This document shows positions 48,570 to 58,966 of a stretch of 64,000 nt of DNA, one piece after another. The DNA is from Chryseolinea soli (lineage in GTDB: Bacteria; Bacteroidota; Bacteroidia; Cytophagales; Cyclobacteriaceae): positions 868,001-932,000 of the forward strand of contig NZ_CP032382.1 of NCBI RefSeq assembly GCF_003589925.1. The letters are read 5' to 3'. Numbering within the stretch: the first letter of the stretch is position 1; each line of letters opens with the position of its first letter. Position numbers and translations under genes: made by a program. The notes beneath the pieces are model-generated. The model ran no database searches. It was not told the DNA's origin and saw only the letters and a list, made by a program, of their open reading frames with translations.

Positions 48570-48775
48570 GGGTGGTAATTAAGAGAAGCACGGCAATTTT
48601 AGAAGGATTGGACTTACTACTGTAAAAAATGTGCCAAGTATGCTGTTGCCTTCCGTTGATCCTTCGATAAGGGGGAGTACCGCCTTGTTTTTTCGGGGTT
48701 TGGGGCGCTGGGGCAGATGCAGGAATGTGCGGGTAACAGGCGTTAGGATGGTGAAAACGAACCCGTCCCGGTGAT

Positions 48776-49597
48776 CTAAATTTTCCGAAAGATCTTGGCT
48801 TCCTCGTCAACCAGTAAAAATTTTTTGTTATTGATGAGGTGATTCATCGTGTCAAAAAAACCGATGATCAAATAGCCGCCCGGGGTTAAGGCATCATAGA
48901 ACTTATCGAGCAATTTTTTTTTGGCGATCGCATCAAAATAGATCATCACGTTCCTGCAAAATATAATGTTAAAATGCCTTGGCGTCGAATCAGTGATCAG
49001 GTTTTGATACCGGAAGACAACGTGTGCTATCAAATCTGGATCCATGGTGGCATACTTTCCATCGGCGGTGAAGTATTTTGAAAAATCCAGATGGCTATTA
49101 AACTGCCGATAATTTGCTTCATTCTCAATCATCTTGATCTTATGATATACCCCGCTTCTGGCCTCTTCCAGCGCCGCGGTATTAAAATCGCTCGCCAAGG
49201 CTGTGGTCTTCCCTTGCCATCCCGATTCCTTTAAAAGAATTCCAAGCGAATAGACCTCTTCCCCCGTTGAGCACCCGGCATGCCAAACAGAAACCGAGGG
49301 CCGCGCCTTAAATTCCTCTGTTAACAAGCCGCTTAGGTTTCTCCAAAGAACAGGGTCACGAAACATGGAGGTCATTCCGACACTGATCTCATTCATAAAA
49401 CCATGAATGAACCCCGGGTCACGCAAAAATCTTACCCATAGATCATGGATGCTGGACAGATCGAAGAGGCCCATCACGCGGATAATCCTACGCCGCAGGG
49501 ACTTGCGCTCATAGCAGGTGAAATCGATACCATAGCGCGTGAGAATGCTTTGCACCAACGATTGTATCTCTTCTTCACTTACATTTTCAAGGGGCAT
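48776..49597 (-). CDS. cheR: Chemotaxis methyltransferase CheR
   Basis: A 273-residue CheR. The N-terminal helical part is followed by the SAM-binding motif WHAGCSTGEEVYSLG and the conserved NIIFCRNVMIYFD and GGYLIIGFFDT. It methylates glutamates on the receptor. It starts 2 bp after the GAF/PAS gene and ends the chemotaxis operon. Confidence 0.94.
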   Translation of the reverse strand: MPLENVSEEEIQSLVQSILTRYGIDFTCYERKSLRRRIIRVMGLFDLSSIHDLWVRFLRDPGFIHGFMNEISVGMTSMFRDPVLWRNLSGLLTEEFKARPSVSVWHAGCSTGEEVYSLGILLKESGWQGKTTALASDFNTAALEEARSGVYHKIKMIENEANYRQFNSHLDFSKYFTADGKYATMDPDLIAHVVFRYQNLITDSTPRHFNIIFCRNVMIYFDAIAKKKLLDKFYDALTPGGYLIIGFFDTMNHLINNKKFLLVDEEAKIFRKI

Positions 49598-49598
49598 A

Positions 49599-51365
49599 CT
49601 ACATGGCTGCTAAAACAGATACTCTCTCCTTCGCTTCCTTCACAAAAATCACAACCACCTTCGTAACTTTCCCTTCCGGGTTCCGGATCACCGAAAGCGT
49701 TGCTTCATAAGACATTTCCCGGCCCGGTGTGACGAGCGGAAGTATGACCGTTGAAAATTCATCCATTAAAGCCTCACCTTGTTTCTTCCCCCAGGCAAAG
49801 TGATAATACGGCGAAATGAAATCCAACATCGTTTTATTCTTAAGCTCCAGTCGAGATACCCCGAACAATTTCAAGGCTTTTTCATTGGCGGTCTTGCAGG
49901 AAAATTGTTCGTTAAACTCAACGACGGGAAGCGTCAATTTCAAGGCGTGGACCATCCCGTTCAAATCGTTCATCTTCTCTTTCTCTTGCGTGGTGAACTG
50001 GGCAAACATCACAATCTTTTTTGGGGCATTCCCCCGGACAACAATCGGGTTGAAGGTTCCTGTCAGCCACAATTCTCTCCCAGACCGGTCTTTCATCTTG
50101 AACTCGCCTGAAAACGATTTCCCGAGCCTGAGGCTCTCCCACATCACTTCCACCGTTTGATCATGTCCCATCAAGAGTCCGGAGCTCTTTCCGACGAGCT
50201 CGGCCAATTCAAAGCCCATCACTTTCAGAAAAATATCGTTGGCTCCCTTCACGGTTCCCGCAATATCAAACTCGGCGGTTGCTAACGTCATATCAATGGC
50301 GTTGACGATACCGGAAAGTTCAGTTTGCTGATGCGTCATTGCCTCCTGGGCCGTGGCCAACTCCGCAAGATTTCGCTTCGTCTCTTCCTCTCTCGATTGC
50401 AGCTCCTGAGTAAGCGCATTCGACTCTTGTAAAAGCGCCTGCGTACGCTGAATGCCTTTTATCGAGGCTATTTCAGACGCAATATTTTTACATACGCTCT
50501 TTAAAAATTGCACCTGGTGGGGTTTCATCACTTCAAAGAAGGCCAGTTCAATGGCGCCGCAAAAGACATCGTTGACCATCAAGGGCGCGATCACAATGTT
50601 CCTAGGCGTCGCGAAGCCAAGGCCTGAAGTAATTTTTATGTAGTCCTTCGGCACATCCGTGATGAAAATGTAATCTTTCTCGAGCATGCACTGCCCCAAC
50701 AACCCCTGCCCTTCAAAAACTCTTCCTTCTACGAACTTTCGTTTCTCGTATGCATAACACGCCGTTAATTCCAAATATCTTGCGCCTTCTGAATTCTCAT
50801 ATTCAATAAATAATGAACCCTGATTGGCGTTGGTGTATTTCACCAAATGGCTGATGACCTGGTTGCCGAATTCCGCCATTTCCGTCTTACTTCGTAATAG
50901 TTCACCAAACCGAGCAAGGCCCTCGCTGATCCACGCACGCTTATCCTCTTCATCTTTTATGCGCAGCATCTCGGCGCGAATGTTTAGCAGGGCTTTTCCG
51001 ATGGCATCGTTTGCCATGCCATCGCCGGCCAATGTTGTGTTTGATAGATTGGCGATCAACGCTGCCGTGACCTCTAACTTCTTATGCAACAGGTCCTGAT
51101 TCTGTCGCAAACGCGCGAGATTATTGAACGACCACCGGGAATATTGCTTTTCCTCCTGATTCAATGTCTTGTCGGATCTTACCAATAATTCGAAGACATA
51201 TCCCACCCCGCTGTTGAGTATGAGCACTACCGATAACAACATCACCATATCGAAGCCCACCGCCACCCAACGATAACTGACAGGGTTCCCAGCCAAACAC
51301 ATCACCCCAGTGCCTGCAAAAGCAGCCAGGAAGAAAATGCAAGCGGCTATTATTCTGCCTTTCAT
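49599..51365 (-). CDS. Membrane protein with GAF and PAS domains and no output domain
   Basis: A 588-residue protein with two N-terminal membrane helices (about 5-25 and 33-52), a coiled-coil stretch, a GAF domain (about 165-300), a further coiled coil and two PAS-like domains in the last 240 residues. There is no kinase, cyclase or receptor signalling domain. It overlaps the CheC-like gene by 4 bp and is followed at once by cheR, so it belongs to the chemotaxis operon. It may scaffold or modulate CheA rather than act alone. The role is inferred from position only. Confidence 0.75.
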   Translation of the reverse strand: MKGRIIAACIFFLAAFAGTGVMCLAGNPVSYRWVAVGFDMVMLLSVVLILNSGVGYVFELLVRSDKTLNQEEKQYSRWSFNNLARLRQNQDLLHKKLEVTAALIANLSNTTLAGDGMANDAIGKALLNIRAEMLRIKDEEDKRAWISEGLARFGELLRSKTEMAEFGNQVISHLVKYTNANQGSLFIEYENSEGARYLELTACYAYEKRKFVEGRVFEGQGLLGQCMLEKDYIFITDVPKDYIKITSGLGFATPRNIVIAPLMVNDVFCGAIELAFFEVMKPHQVQFLKSVCKNIASEIASIKGIQRTQALLQESNALTQELQSREEETKRNLAELATAQEAMTHQQTELSGIVNAIDMTLATAEFDIAGTVKGANDIFLKVMGFELAELVGKSSGLLMGHDQTVEVMWESLRLGKSFSGEFKMKDRSGRELWLTGTFNPIVVRGNAPKKIVMFAQFTTQEKEKMNDLNGMVHALKLTLPVVEFNEQFSCKTANEKALKLFGVSRLELKNKTMLDFISPYYHFAWGKKQGEALMDEFSTVILPLVTPGREMSYEATLSVIRNPEGKVTKVVVIFVKEAKERVSVLAAM

Positions 51366-51946
51366 ATTTTCGTTGCTGGCACTAATTCAAAGATCTTATT
51401 ACTCATTTTCCAAATAAACTGTGGATGAGCTCTTCCCCTTTTTTCAAACTGGAAAGTAGTATTGGAAAAAATAATGCTCGACGGATTGTCCTTGTTCACT
51501 TCACCGTCCATAAATTTCTGTAAATCCCGGGAGTGTATTTTTGTCAACTGCGGCACATCGCCATAGATCTCAAGACCAAGCGCATTGGATAGCTCGGAGA
51601 TTACCGAAGCCGACATGATATTGTCCATTTCCAACAGAAAAGCTTCCTTCAGTACCGTATCGTCCACATTCAAACCGACAGCTCTGAATATTTCAAGGGT
51701 CTCATCCTGATTAAAAATCAAAAAACTCTTTCCGGATATTTCCCCGATAATCTGGGTGACCAGTATATATAATTCGCCTTGCTCTTCCGACATACACGAA
51801 AAATTATCATCGTGGCGAATAAGAATGGATTGAGCACTGCTGATGGTAACCTGTTTATGGATCAGTTTTGAAAAAGATGTTGCAGCTCTTTCAAAACCGG
51901 TGTTCATCACATGGATCAAGAAATTCTCACGGTTCCGACTATCCAT
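51362..51946 (-). CDS. CheC/CheX-like CheY phosphatase
   Basis: A 194-residue protein matching the CheC/CheX/FliY fold. The second half contains EMDN followed 22 residues later by Pro, the ExxN-x22-P phosphatase motif; the first half has the corresponding helix (MNTGFERAATSFSKLIHKQV) without the glutamate, so probably only one active site is retained. It would remove phosphate from CheY. CheC proteins bind CheD, and a cheD gene lies in the same operon. Exact subgroup (CheC or CheX) is uncertain. Confidence 0.78.
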   Translation of the reverse strand: MDSRNRENFLIHVMNTGFERAATSFSKLIHKQVTISSAQSILIRHDDNFSCMSEEQGELYILVTQIIGEISGKSFLIFNQDETLEIFRAVGLNVDDTVLKEAFLLEMDNIMSASVISELSNALGLEIYGDVPQLTKIHSRDLQKFMDGEVNKDNPSSIIFSNTTFQFEKRGRAHPQFIWKMSNKIFELVPATKI

Positions 51947-51953
51947 AGTCTGT

Positions 51954-53720
51954 CTAGTTTAAGTTGAAATTCTTAGAAGATTTATGCTGCGTGGAGAGGC
52001 TAAATATAAAATTCAGCACATACGGTACGTTCAGCACAAGGCACACATTACCACTACCCAGGATCGTAAAGCCACTGATAAACTTTATCCGGTCAACCGG
52101 CTTCATCAAGGGTTTCTCGACAATTTCCTTTTGCTGCAGCAGTTTATCTACCACAATGCCTACGGTTCGATTATTAAAATTCACCACCACAATTTCCAGC
52201 TTCGTTTCGGGGTGGATATCGTCGAAAGTGGCTTGAAAAACGTTGGCGTTGCCACCTGATTTTTCAGCGGGCTGCTCAAAGACATCATTCAAAAAAACAA
52301 CGGCAATATTTTTGCCCAAGTGCGTAGCCACCAATCCCCCGCCCGCTTTGTGAATGTCGGTCTTGTAAAGGGAAATAACCGATTCCGTGTAAGCGAGTGG
52401 TATGGCATATACTTCATGTTTCAATTCAAACAACAACGACGATTTCACGGCCATGGAAGATGGGAGTGTCAGTTGGATGACGGCTCCTTTTCCATCCGTA
52501 CTGGCCAGGCGGATGGTTCCTCCGATGGAGTCCAGCGTTTTCTTCACCACGTCCATGCCAACGCCCCGGCCGGAAATGGCCGTTACTTCGTCCATGGTTG
52601 AAAATCCAGGTTCGAAGATGAGCATGCTCAAATCGCTATTACCCAGTTTTTCAGCATCTTCGGCTGTAATCAATCCCTTACTGATGGCTTTGGCTTTGAT
52701 CCTTTGATAATTCAATCCTCTTCCGTCATCGCTAATTTCAATGCGCACGGCATCCGTTTCGCTGCGGGCGCTGAGCGTTATCACGCCGTCTTTTGGCTTG
52801 TTCCGTTTCAATCGTTCCTCGGGTTCCTCAATGCCGTGGCCGACACAATTCCGGATCAAGTGAATCAATGAATCGCTGATCACCTGCAACACGTTTCGGT
52901 CAATTTCGGTGTCAGTTCCTTCCAGCTTTAACACCACATCCTTACCCTCCACGGAGGCCGCATCCCGCACCACGCGATGGAACTTATTAAAGAGAAATCC
53001 AACCTGAACCAGGCGCACATCCATGACCGAATATTGAAGATCCGAACTGATTCTACTCAACCGTGCATATTCATTCGAAGCACGCAAACCGCTTCCTGCC
53101 TGCGAGGCGAGTATTCTGTCCTTTTCAATAATTAATTCCCCGACCAGGTTAAGAAGATTGTCAAGCTTGCGAACCGGGACCTGCACCAGGTCGGAAAAAG
53201 AAATTTTGCTGTCTGACTCACCTGGAGCCGCTTCGTCCGACAGGAATGAAGCTTCATCACTTTCAGGCGATTCCTGCGTAAACGCATTGTTGGCGTTACC
53301 CTCTACATACTGGACTTCGGCTGTGCGCTCTTTTGCGCGTTTGATCAATACTTCTAATTTGGTTTTTATCCCTTTATATTTTACTTCGGTTTTATCTTTA
53401 ATGCCGTTGATGAGGCCGCCCAGTATGTCTACTGCTTTGTACATCGAGGTAAACAGATTTTCGTCCAATGCAATTCTCCCATCGCGCACTTCGCCAAACA
53501 AATCTTCCAAAACATGCGCTATTTCATAGATCCCTGTAAAGCCCATTCCGGAAGCGTTTCCCTTCAAGGTGTGCGTGATGCGGAACAAAGCATGAATTGT
53601 ATTTTTGTCACTTTTATTTCTCTCCAAGTGAGTCAGCAAACGGTTGATCTCTTCGAAATTATCCATTGCCTCTGCCAGAAAAATCTCTTCGTATTCGTCT
53701 TCTTTATTTTTCATGTGCAT
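51954..53720 (-). CDS. cheA: Chemotaxis histidine kinase CheA
   Basis: A 588-residue CheA, shorter than typical forms. P1 has the phospho-histidine His50 in FRITHTLKGNA. P2 seems to be absent, replaced by a linker at about 140-180. P3/P4 include LNLVGELIIEKDRI, HLIRNCVGHGIEEPEERL and the G boxes EISDDGRGLNY and SGRGVGMDVVKKTL. The P5/CheW-like domain ends the protein. It signals to the CheY and CheB encoded upstream. Confidence 0.94.
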   Translation of the reverse strand: MHMKNKEDEYEEIFLAEAMDNFEEINRLLTHLERNKSDKNTIHALFRITHTLKGNASGMGFTGIYEIAHVLEDLFGEVRDGRIALDENLFTSMYKAVDILGGLINGIKDKTEVKYKGIKTKLEVLIKRAKERTAEVQYVEGNANNAFTQESPESDEASFLSDEAAPGESDSKISFSDLVQVPVRKLDNLLNLVGELIIEKDRILASQAGSGLRASNEYARLSRISSDLQYSVMDVRLVQVGFLFNKFHRVVRDAASVEGKDVVLKLEGTDTEIDRNVLQVISDSLIHLIRNCVGHGIEEPEERLKRNKPKDGVITLSARSETDAVRIEISDDGRGLNYQRIKAKAISKGLITAEDAEKLGNSDLSMLIFEPGFSTMDEVTAISGRGVGMDVVKKTLDSIGGTIRLASTDGKGAVIQLTLPSSMAVKSSLLFELKHEVYAIPLAYTESVISLYKTDIHKAGGGLVATHLGKNIAVVFLNDVFEQPAEKSGGNANVFQATFDDIHPETKLEIVVVNFNNRTVGIVVDKLLQQKEIVEKPLMKPVDRIKFISGFTILGSGNVCLVLNVPYVLNFIFSLSTQHKSSKNFNLN

Positions 53721-53735
53721 TGATTTTTCGTTGGA

Positions 53736-54776
53736 CTATAAACAGCTCACTATAAAACCTGGTATCTGTTTCAAACTAACGACCTGCTTCACGGCACCTC
53801 TTTCGATGGCCGCCTTGGGCATGCCAAACACCACAGACGACTCCTCATCTTGCGCAATCGTGTAGCCACCTTTTTCCTTTATTTTCAGTAGCCCCATGGT
53901 GCCATCCTTTCCCATGCCGGTGAGGACTACGCCGATCGAATGTTTACCATACGTCTCCGCTACTGATTCAAAGAGACAATCCACAGAAGGGTAGTTGAAT
54001 TCGTTGTATTTCCGGCTCGTGAACGTAACCATCGGGGCTTTGGTGAGGTGATTTTTTTCTATGCGCATATTGGATTCGCCGGGCGCGATATAGATCACTC
54101 CACCTTTTACGGCCTCACCCTTGCGGGCCAGGCGAACCGGAAGGGGACTGTTTTCATTTAAGCGTTCCGTGAACGTCTCCAAAAACCGCGTGGGCATATG
54201 TTGAACAATGACCACGGGGATCTCTAAATTTTTCGGCAGATTATTGATGATGGCCTCAACGGCCCCCGGGCCACCAGTAGAAGCACCGATCACAATAATT
54301 TCATAGTTCAAGGCTTTACCAAAACTATGAACATGGCTATTCGCGTGGGCCTTCTGTTTTTCCCTCAGCAACGTGCAGTCGATCCGGGAGGCTTCTTTGA
54401 TCAGATCCAATAAACGATAGTCACCCACCCGCAGCTGCTCCATGCCGGTGGGCTTGTCAATAAATTCAAAAGCACCATGCTTCAGTGCATCAAAAATCCG
54501 CGAGTCCGTTTTTTCCAGCGAACTCAGCAAAATAATGGGCTTGGGGCTGCTCTCCATAATGGCATTTATCACATACAACCCATCATAGCCAGGCATTACC
54601 ATATCCGTAACAACAACATCTACCTTTAACTCTAATGCCATTGCAGCCCCTTGCTGCCCATTTGCTGCCACACCCACAAGTTCAATCGATTCATCGCCGT
54701 TAAGCATGTCGCCGATGACCTTTCGCATAAATGCCGAGTCATCAATCAGAACGGTTCGAATGCGAGTGACTGCCAT
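53736..54776 (-). CDS. cheB: Chemotaxis methylesterase CheB
   Basis: A 346-residue protein with an N-terminal receiver (phospho-acceptor Asp58, VVVTDMVMPGYDG) and a C-terminal methylesterase/deamidase. The catalytic serine is in VIGASTGGPGA, His in IVQHMP and Asp in TGMGKDGTMG. It removes methyl groups added by CheR. It starts 5 bp after cheY. Confidence 0.95.
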   Translation of the reverse strand: MAVTRIRTVLIDDSAFMRKVIGDMLNGDESIELVGVAANGQQGAAMALELKVDVVVTDMVMPGYDGLYVINAIMESSPKPIILLSSLEKTDSRIFDALKHGAFEFIDKPTGMEQLRVGDYRLLDLIKEASRIDCTLLREKQKAHANSHVHSFGKALNYEIIVIGASTGGPGAVEAIINNLPKNLEIPVVIVQHMPTRFLETFTERLNENSPLPVRLARKGEAVKGGVIYIAPGESNMRIEKNHLTKAPMVTFTSRKYNEFNYPSVDCLFESVAETYGKHSIGVVLTGMGKDGTMGLLKIKEKGGYTIAQDEESSVVFGMPKAAIERGAVKQVVSLKQIPGFIVSCL

Positions 54777-54781
54777 GTAGG

Positions 54782-55138
54782 TTAGGCTTTGTTGATGGCT
54801 TCCACCAATTGATCGTTTGTGAAAGGCTTCACGATGTAGGCTTTGGCCCCAAGCCGCAATCCCTCATTTACAACAGACTCCTGGCCCACCGCGCTGATCA
54901 TCACCACTTTTGATTTTAATCCTTCTTCCTGGTATACTTTTAAGATATCTGTTCCGATCATATCGGGAAGGATGTTATCCAAGGTGATCACATCCGGCTG
55001 CAACTCAAAAGCCAGATCAATTGCCTCTTCACCATTCGCAGCCTGCCCCACCACGCTGTACCCTCCCGATTCGAGAGCGTCTTTAATGAGCGTCCTCATG
55101 TACAAGGAATCATCAACGATCAATACACTCTTTGTCAT
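54782..55138 (-). CDS. cheY: Chemotaxis response regulator CheY
   Basis: A 118-residue receiver. The start is placed at the ATG at 55138 (MTKSVLIVDDS), because upstream codons overlap the end of cheD. Phospho-acceptor Asp54 lies in TLDNILPDM, the acidic pair is Asp9-Asp10, and VKPF contains the conserved lysine. It is the likely diffusible output of CheA, though its target is not visible in this window. Confidence 0.92.
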   Translation of the reverse strand: MTKSVLIVDDSLYMRTLIKDALESGGYSVVGQAANGEEAIDLAFELQPDVITLDNILPDMIGTDILKVYQEEGLKSKVVMISAVGQESVVNEGLRLGAKAYIVKPFTNDQLVEAINKA

Positions 55139-55154
55139 GTTTAGTACGATTTTG

Positions 55155-55625
55155 TTAATAAATTCTACACTGATCATTTCCGGGTATGCGAACGCGCAGC
55201 TGTCCCGAACTGCTCCAGAACTTTGCCGTCCTTGAACAATTTCCGCCCACATCCAGGGCAGCAATAAAAATTCTATTTGCGATCAAACGGCTCACCACAG
55301 ACTCCGAATTTCTCCGGCCGGCTTGCGTATTTACACCAATGACATTGGCGCCCCCAACAACTTTCGCCCGCAGCGAAGCGAGACTATTGCCATGCAGCCT
55401 AAACCGACTGAGCAACTCCTCTAGGGCCGCGGAGACACTATAAAACTTCGCGCAGTCGCCTGGCCCCCTCTCATTTTCTGGAAGAAGGATATGCGCACCA
55501 CCCGACATGCCCGTGACCCGATCCTGAATAAAGAGACCGATGCAAGAACCCAATCCAAAGCAGGTATAGGTTGCCGGGCCTGGCGAAATGGCCACGTCAC
55601 CAATCGTTAGTGTATACTCCATCAT
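55155..55625 (-). CDS. cheD: Chemoreceptor glutamine deamidase CheD
   Basis: A 156-residue CheD. Catalytic Cys28 and His45 are in GLGSCIGLFI and GGAHILLPE, followed by AKVVGGANVI. It deamidates receptor glutamines and is controlled by CheC, consistent with the CheC-like gene in the same operon. It overlaps the cheW end by 4 bp. Confidence 0.93.
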   Translation of the reverse strand: MMEYTLTIGDVAISPGPATYTCFGLGSCIGLFIQDRVTGMSGGAHILLPENERGPGDCAKFYSVSAALEELLSRFRLHGNSLASLRAKVVGGANVIGVNTQAGRRNSESVVSRLIANRIFIAALDVGGNCSRTAKFWSSSGQLRVRIPGNDQCRIY

Positions 55626-56134
55626 GCTGCCACCGCTGTTTTTTTCAGCGTGTTGGCCAACTCCTGGTCAATCACTTTGAAAATATCGATGAGAATGATC
55701 AGGCGATGGCCCGCTTTGATGATGCCTTTTATATAGTTCGTTTCGGCATTGGCATCATTAATAATACCCACTGACTCGTCTAGATCGGAAGCGTTTACCG
55801 AAACCGTATTGGGAACCTCATTCACGAGCAGTCCTAATTTCACATCTTCGCTTTCCACCACAAGGGTATACTTATTTCCCTGGTTTTGCACGGTGCTGGA
55901 AAGGTTGAACCGATCTTCCAGATCAAAAATCGCGATCACGTTGCCGCGGATATTGGCCACACCTTTCACATACGAAGGGGTTTGCGGCATTCGCGTGATC
56001 GTGGGGGTGATCACTACTTCTTTAATTTGATCGATGTGCAGTCCATATTCTTCATTGCCTAATTTGAACACCACGATCTGAAGCGAGCGCTGAGAACCGA
56101 TTTTTTGTTTTTCTGTATGTATATCTTCCTTCAT
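55622..56134 (-). CDS. cheW: Chemotaxis coupling protein CheW
   Basis: A 170-residue two-barrel SH3-like CheW. VFKLGNEEYGLHIDQIKEVV and VKGVANIRGNVIAIFDLE are typical family stretches (split here: VFKLGNEEYG, VKGVANIRGN). It links the receptor to CheA. It follows the receptor gene by 75 bp. Confidence 0.93.
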   Translation of the reverse strand: MKEDIHTEKQKIGSQRSLQIVVFKLGNEEYGLHIDQIKEVVITPTITRMPQTPSYVKGVANIRGNVIAIFDLEDRFNLSSTVQNQGNKYTLVVESEDVKLGLLVNEVPNTVSVNASDLDESVGIINDANAETNYIKGIIKAGHRLIILIDIFKVIDQELANTLKKTAVAA

Positions 56135-56209
56135 ACGTATTGCTTTGAAACGACATAGGATTTAGCGGAAATGCCGGGCCAGGCGAAAAACCCGGCACCG
56201 GACCAACCG

Positions 56210-58966
56210 TTATTTCTTAAGTTTAAATTGCTGGATGCCGGCCTGAAGTTCAGCGGCAACGGCCGACAGTTCATCACCAGCCTTGGCGATCTCGGTCATG
56301 CCGCCACTCATTTGCTGACTGGAAGTGGCCACCTGTTGTGTGCCGGCTGCGGTTTCTTCCGATACCACCACGATCTGTTCGAAATTTTTTACAACGGAAC
56401 CGATCGATTCCTTCTGCGCCATCGTGGCGGTCTGGATTTCTTTCGAAGCACCAAACGTCTCTTCGCTGGACTTGGCAATTTCCCGGAAAATTACTTCCGC
56501 CTCAACACTCGATTTATTTCCTTCCTTCACACTCGCCTCCATGGTTTCAATCGCCTTTCCCGCGGCTTGCGTATCGCGCTGCACATCGCTAATGATCTTT
56601 TCGATCTCGACAGCTGACTTCCGCGAATCTTCCGCCAACTTGCGTATCTCTTCCGCCACTACGGCAAAGCCCCTTCCGGCATCACCCGCGCGCGCCGCTT
56701 CAATGGCGGCATTCAGGGCGAGCAAATTTGTTTGACTGGCGATGTCGGTGATCACATTCAGCGTCCGGCCAATTTCTTCCGTACGTTTCGTGAGCACACC
56801 AATGGATTGGGATGTTTGTGCTGCTGATTCTTTTATGTCGCCCATGTTATTGACCAGCACTTTGACGGTACGCATTCCCTGGTTGGAACCCTCAAGCCCT
56901 CGTTCGGCAGCTTTGTTGATCACGTTGGCTTTCTTCTCCATGTCATTCGCGGAAGACATCACGTGATTGATCAGCTTGGACGACTCATCGGTGCGTGAGG
57001 CCTGATCTTGTGCGCCTTTCGCCATTTGCGAAATGGCCGAGGCCACTTCGGTGGTATTGCGCTTCATATCATCCGTCTTCTTCTGTAGCAAATCGGAAGA
57101 TTTGGCGACCACATCCGAGCCTTGACTGATATTGGCCAATACGTTGTTGAGGTTTACCAGCGTTTTATTGACCTCCGCCGTGAGTCCGCTGTTGTCCACG
57201 GATGTGTCGCAGCGCAAGCTCAGGTCACCTTTCGCCATCGCCTTAATTACGCGGATCACTTCTGTCATATCCAAAGCGTATTTCACTACCTTGACCGGTT
57301 TGCCATCCAAATCCACAATGGGATTGTACGAAGCCTGGAGATAGATCTCATCGCCTTGTCTGTTGACACGCGTGTAGGTTCCCACAAAAAATTCTCCTCT
57401 CCCCAGTGCATCCCAAAAATTTTTATACTCCGCGCTCTGTCCATGCTCTGTTGTCACAAACATGCGGTGATGTTTTCCTTTGACATCACTTAAGGAATAG
57501 CCAACGGTCTTTAAAAAGTTCTCATTTGCTGTAATGATCGTGCCATCCATGTTGAACTCTATAACCGCATTTGATCTGCCAATTGCCTCCAATTGTCCCT
57601 GGAAATCAATATTCTTCAATTTCTGACCGGTGATGTCATTGGCCAGCTTGATCACCTTGACGACGTTTCCCTTTTCGTCTTTTACCGGCGTATAATTCGC
57701 TTGTATCCAGACTTCCGAACCGTCCTTTGCTTTACGTTTAAATTCCCCTACCTGCGCATTGCCATTCCTCAAATTCGTCCAGAACTGTTCATACTCGCGA
57801 GAACTGGCGTAGGCAGCGTCACAAAAAATACGATGGTGCTTTCCCTCAATTTCCTCCCGTGAGTATTTGAGCGTTCTAAGGAACAGCTCGTTGGCCTTCA
57901 TTACTGTGCCGTCATTGTTAAATTCGATGTATGCGGTGGATGCGTTGATGGCATTCATTTGCCCTTCCAACTCCTGCTGCTTCACGATTTGCTCGGTAAT
58001 TACATACCGCACGCCAATATATTTAATGGGTTTCCCGTTGGGTCCCAACACCGGAGCGATTAACGCATCAACCCAATACGGACTTCCATCTTTCTTTCGG
58101 TTTTTTATTACGCCTCTGAAAATCTTTCCTTTACCGATCGTAGCCCACAACTCCTTGAAGACCGATTTTGGCATATCCGGGTGCCGGAACATGCTATGCG
58201 GCTGCCCGATACATTCTTCGCGGGTGTACTGCGATATTTCGCAAAGCAAATCATTCACGTAGATGATATCGCCTTTCAGATCAGATTCGGAAACCACGCA
58301 GGCCACGTTGATCTGATCCATGCGGCTTTTTAACTCACGCTGCAGGTTTTCAATTTCAAGTGTCGAGTTCTTCTGCTGGGTGATATCTTTGATGAAGGCT
58401 GTGAATTGAATTTCATCACCTACTTTCGTCTTGCTCAGTGAAAGATTGATCCAGAATCTGGTTCCATCTTTTTTTGTAGCCTCGAGGTCGCGCCCGATAC
58501 CTACCACTTTGTTAACACCGGTATTTACGTTACTCTCTACATATTGGTCGTGTGCCCCCTGGTGTTCTACCGGAACGATCATTTTCACGTTTTTACCCAT
58601 CACTTCTTCGCGGCTGAAGCCAAACATCCTCTCCGCCGAATCGTTATAGAAAATGATATTTCTTTGTGCATCGATTTGAACGACAGCATCTACGGCGGCA
58701 CTGAGCGCTTGCACGTTCCGATCGGCCAGCTGTTGAATTTCCAGCAGGCGCTTTTGAAGATCTTCCACTAAAGAAGCACTTGCTCCGGTTGAAGAACCAC
58801 CGCTTGCTCCATTTTCCTTTTCCTGGTACAAATTCTTGTTCATTTTCCTCGGTGTTTTAGATTTCGGTTTATTTGCGTTTCCTCGCTCTGGTTGAGTCGC
58901 TGTTAGTGTCCGCGCTGGACTGGTTTCTTCGTTTTCGACTTGTTCTGAATCCATGGTCGTCATCAT
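56210..58966 (-). CDS. Soluble chemoreceptor with four PAS domains
   Basis: A 918-residue methyl-accepting protein starting at the ATG at 58966 ([13 protein letters not shown]); an alternative ATG lies at 58843. There are no membrane helices. Four PAS domains follow a coiled coil: [11 protein letters not shown]..., [13 protein letters not shown]..., [13 protein letters not shown]... and [13 protein letters not shown].... A short HAMP-like stretch comes next, and then the receptor signalling hairpin with the conserved tip [19 protein letters not shown] cytoplasmic receptor with several PAS domains is expected to sense redox state, a small metabolite or a gas through a bound cofactor such as FAD or heme; no cofactor motif could be confirmed. 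Confidence 0.9.
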   Translation of the reverse strand: MMTTMDSEQVENEETSPARTLTATQPERGNANKPKSKTPRKMNKNLYQEKENGASGGSSTGASASLVEDLQKRLLEIQQLADRNVQALSAAVDAVVQIDAQRNIIFYNDSAERMFGFSREEVMGKNVKMIVPVEHQGAHDQYVESNVNTGVNKVVGIGRDLEATKKDGTRFWINLSLSKTKVGDEIQFTAFIKDITQQKNSTLEIENLQRELKSRMDQINVACVVSESDLKGDIIYVNDLLCEISQYTREECIGQPHSMFRHPDMPKSVFKELWATIGKGKIFRGVIKNRKKDGSPYWVDALIAPVLGPNGKPIKYIGVRYVITEQIVKQQELEGQMNAINASTAYIEFNNDGTVMKANELFLRTLKYSREEIEGKHHRIFCDAAYASSREYEQFWTNLRNGNAQVGEFKRKAKDGSEVWIQANYTPVKDEKGNVVKVIKLANDITGQKLKNIDFQGQLEAIGRSNAVIEFNMDGTIITANENFLKTVGYSLSDVKGKHHRMFVTTEHGQSAEYKNFWDALGRGEFFVGTYTRVNRQGDEIYLQASYNPIVDLDGKPVKVVKYALDMTEVIRVIKAMAKGDLSLRCDTSVDNSGLTAEVNKTLVNLNNVLANISQGSDVVAKSSDLLQKKTDDMKRNTTEVASAISQMAKGAQDQASRTDESSKLINHVMSSANDMEKKANVINKAAERGLEGSNQGMRTVKVLVNNMGDIKESAAQTSQSIGVLTKRTEEIGRTLNVITDIASQTNLLALNAAIEAARAGDAGRGFAVVAEEIRKLAEDSRKSAVEIEKIISDVQRDTQAAGKAIETMEASVKEGNKSSVEAEVIFREIAKSSEETFGASKEIQTATMAQKESIGSVVKNFEQIVVVSEETAAGTQQVATSSQQMSGGMTEIAKAGDELSAVAAELQAGIQQFKLKK

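Noticed and set aside
55139..55264. A longer N-terminus for CheY
   Set aside because: The extension overlaps the end of cheD, and the receiver domain begins at the ATG at 55138.
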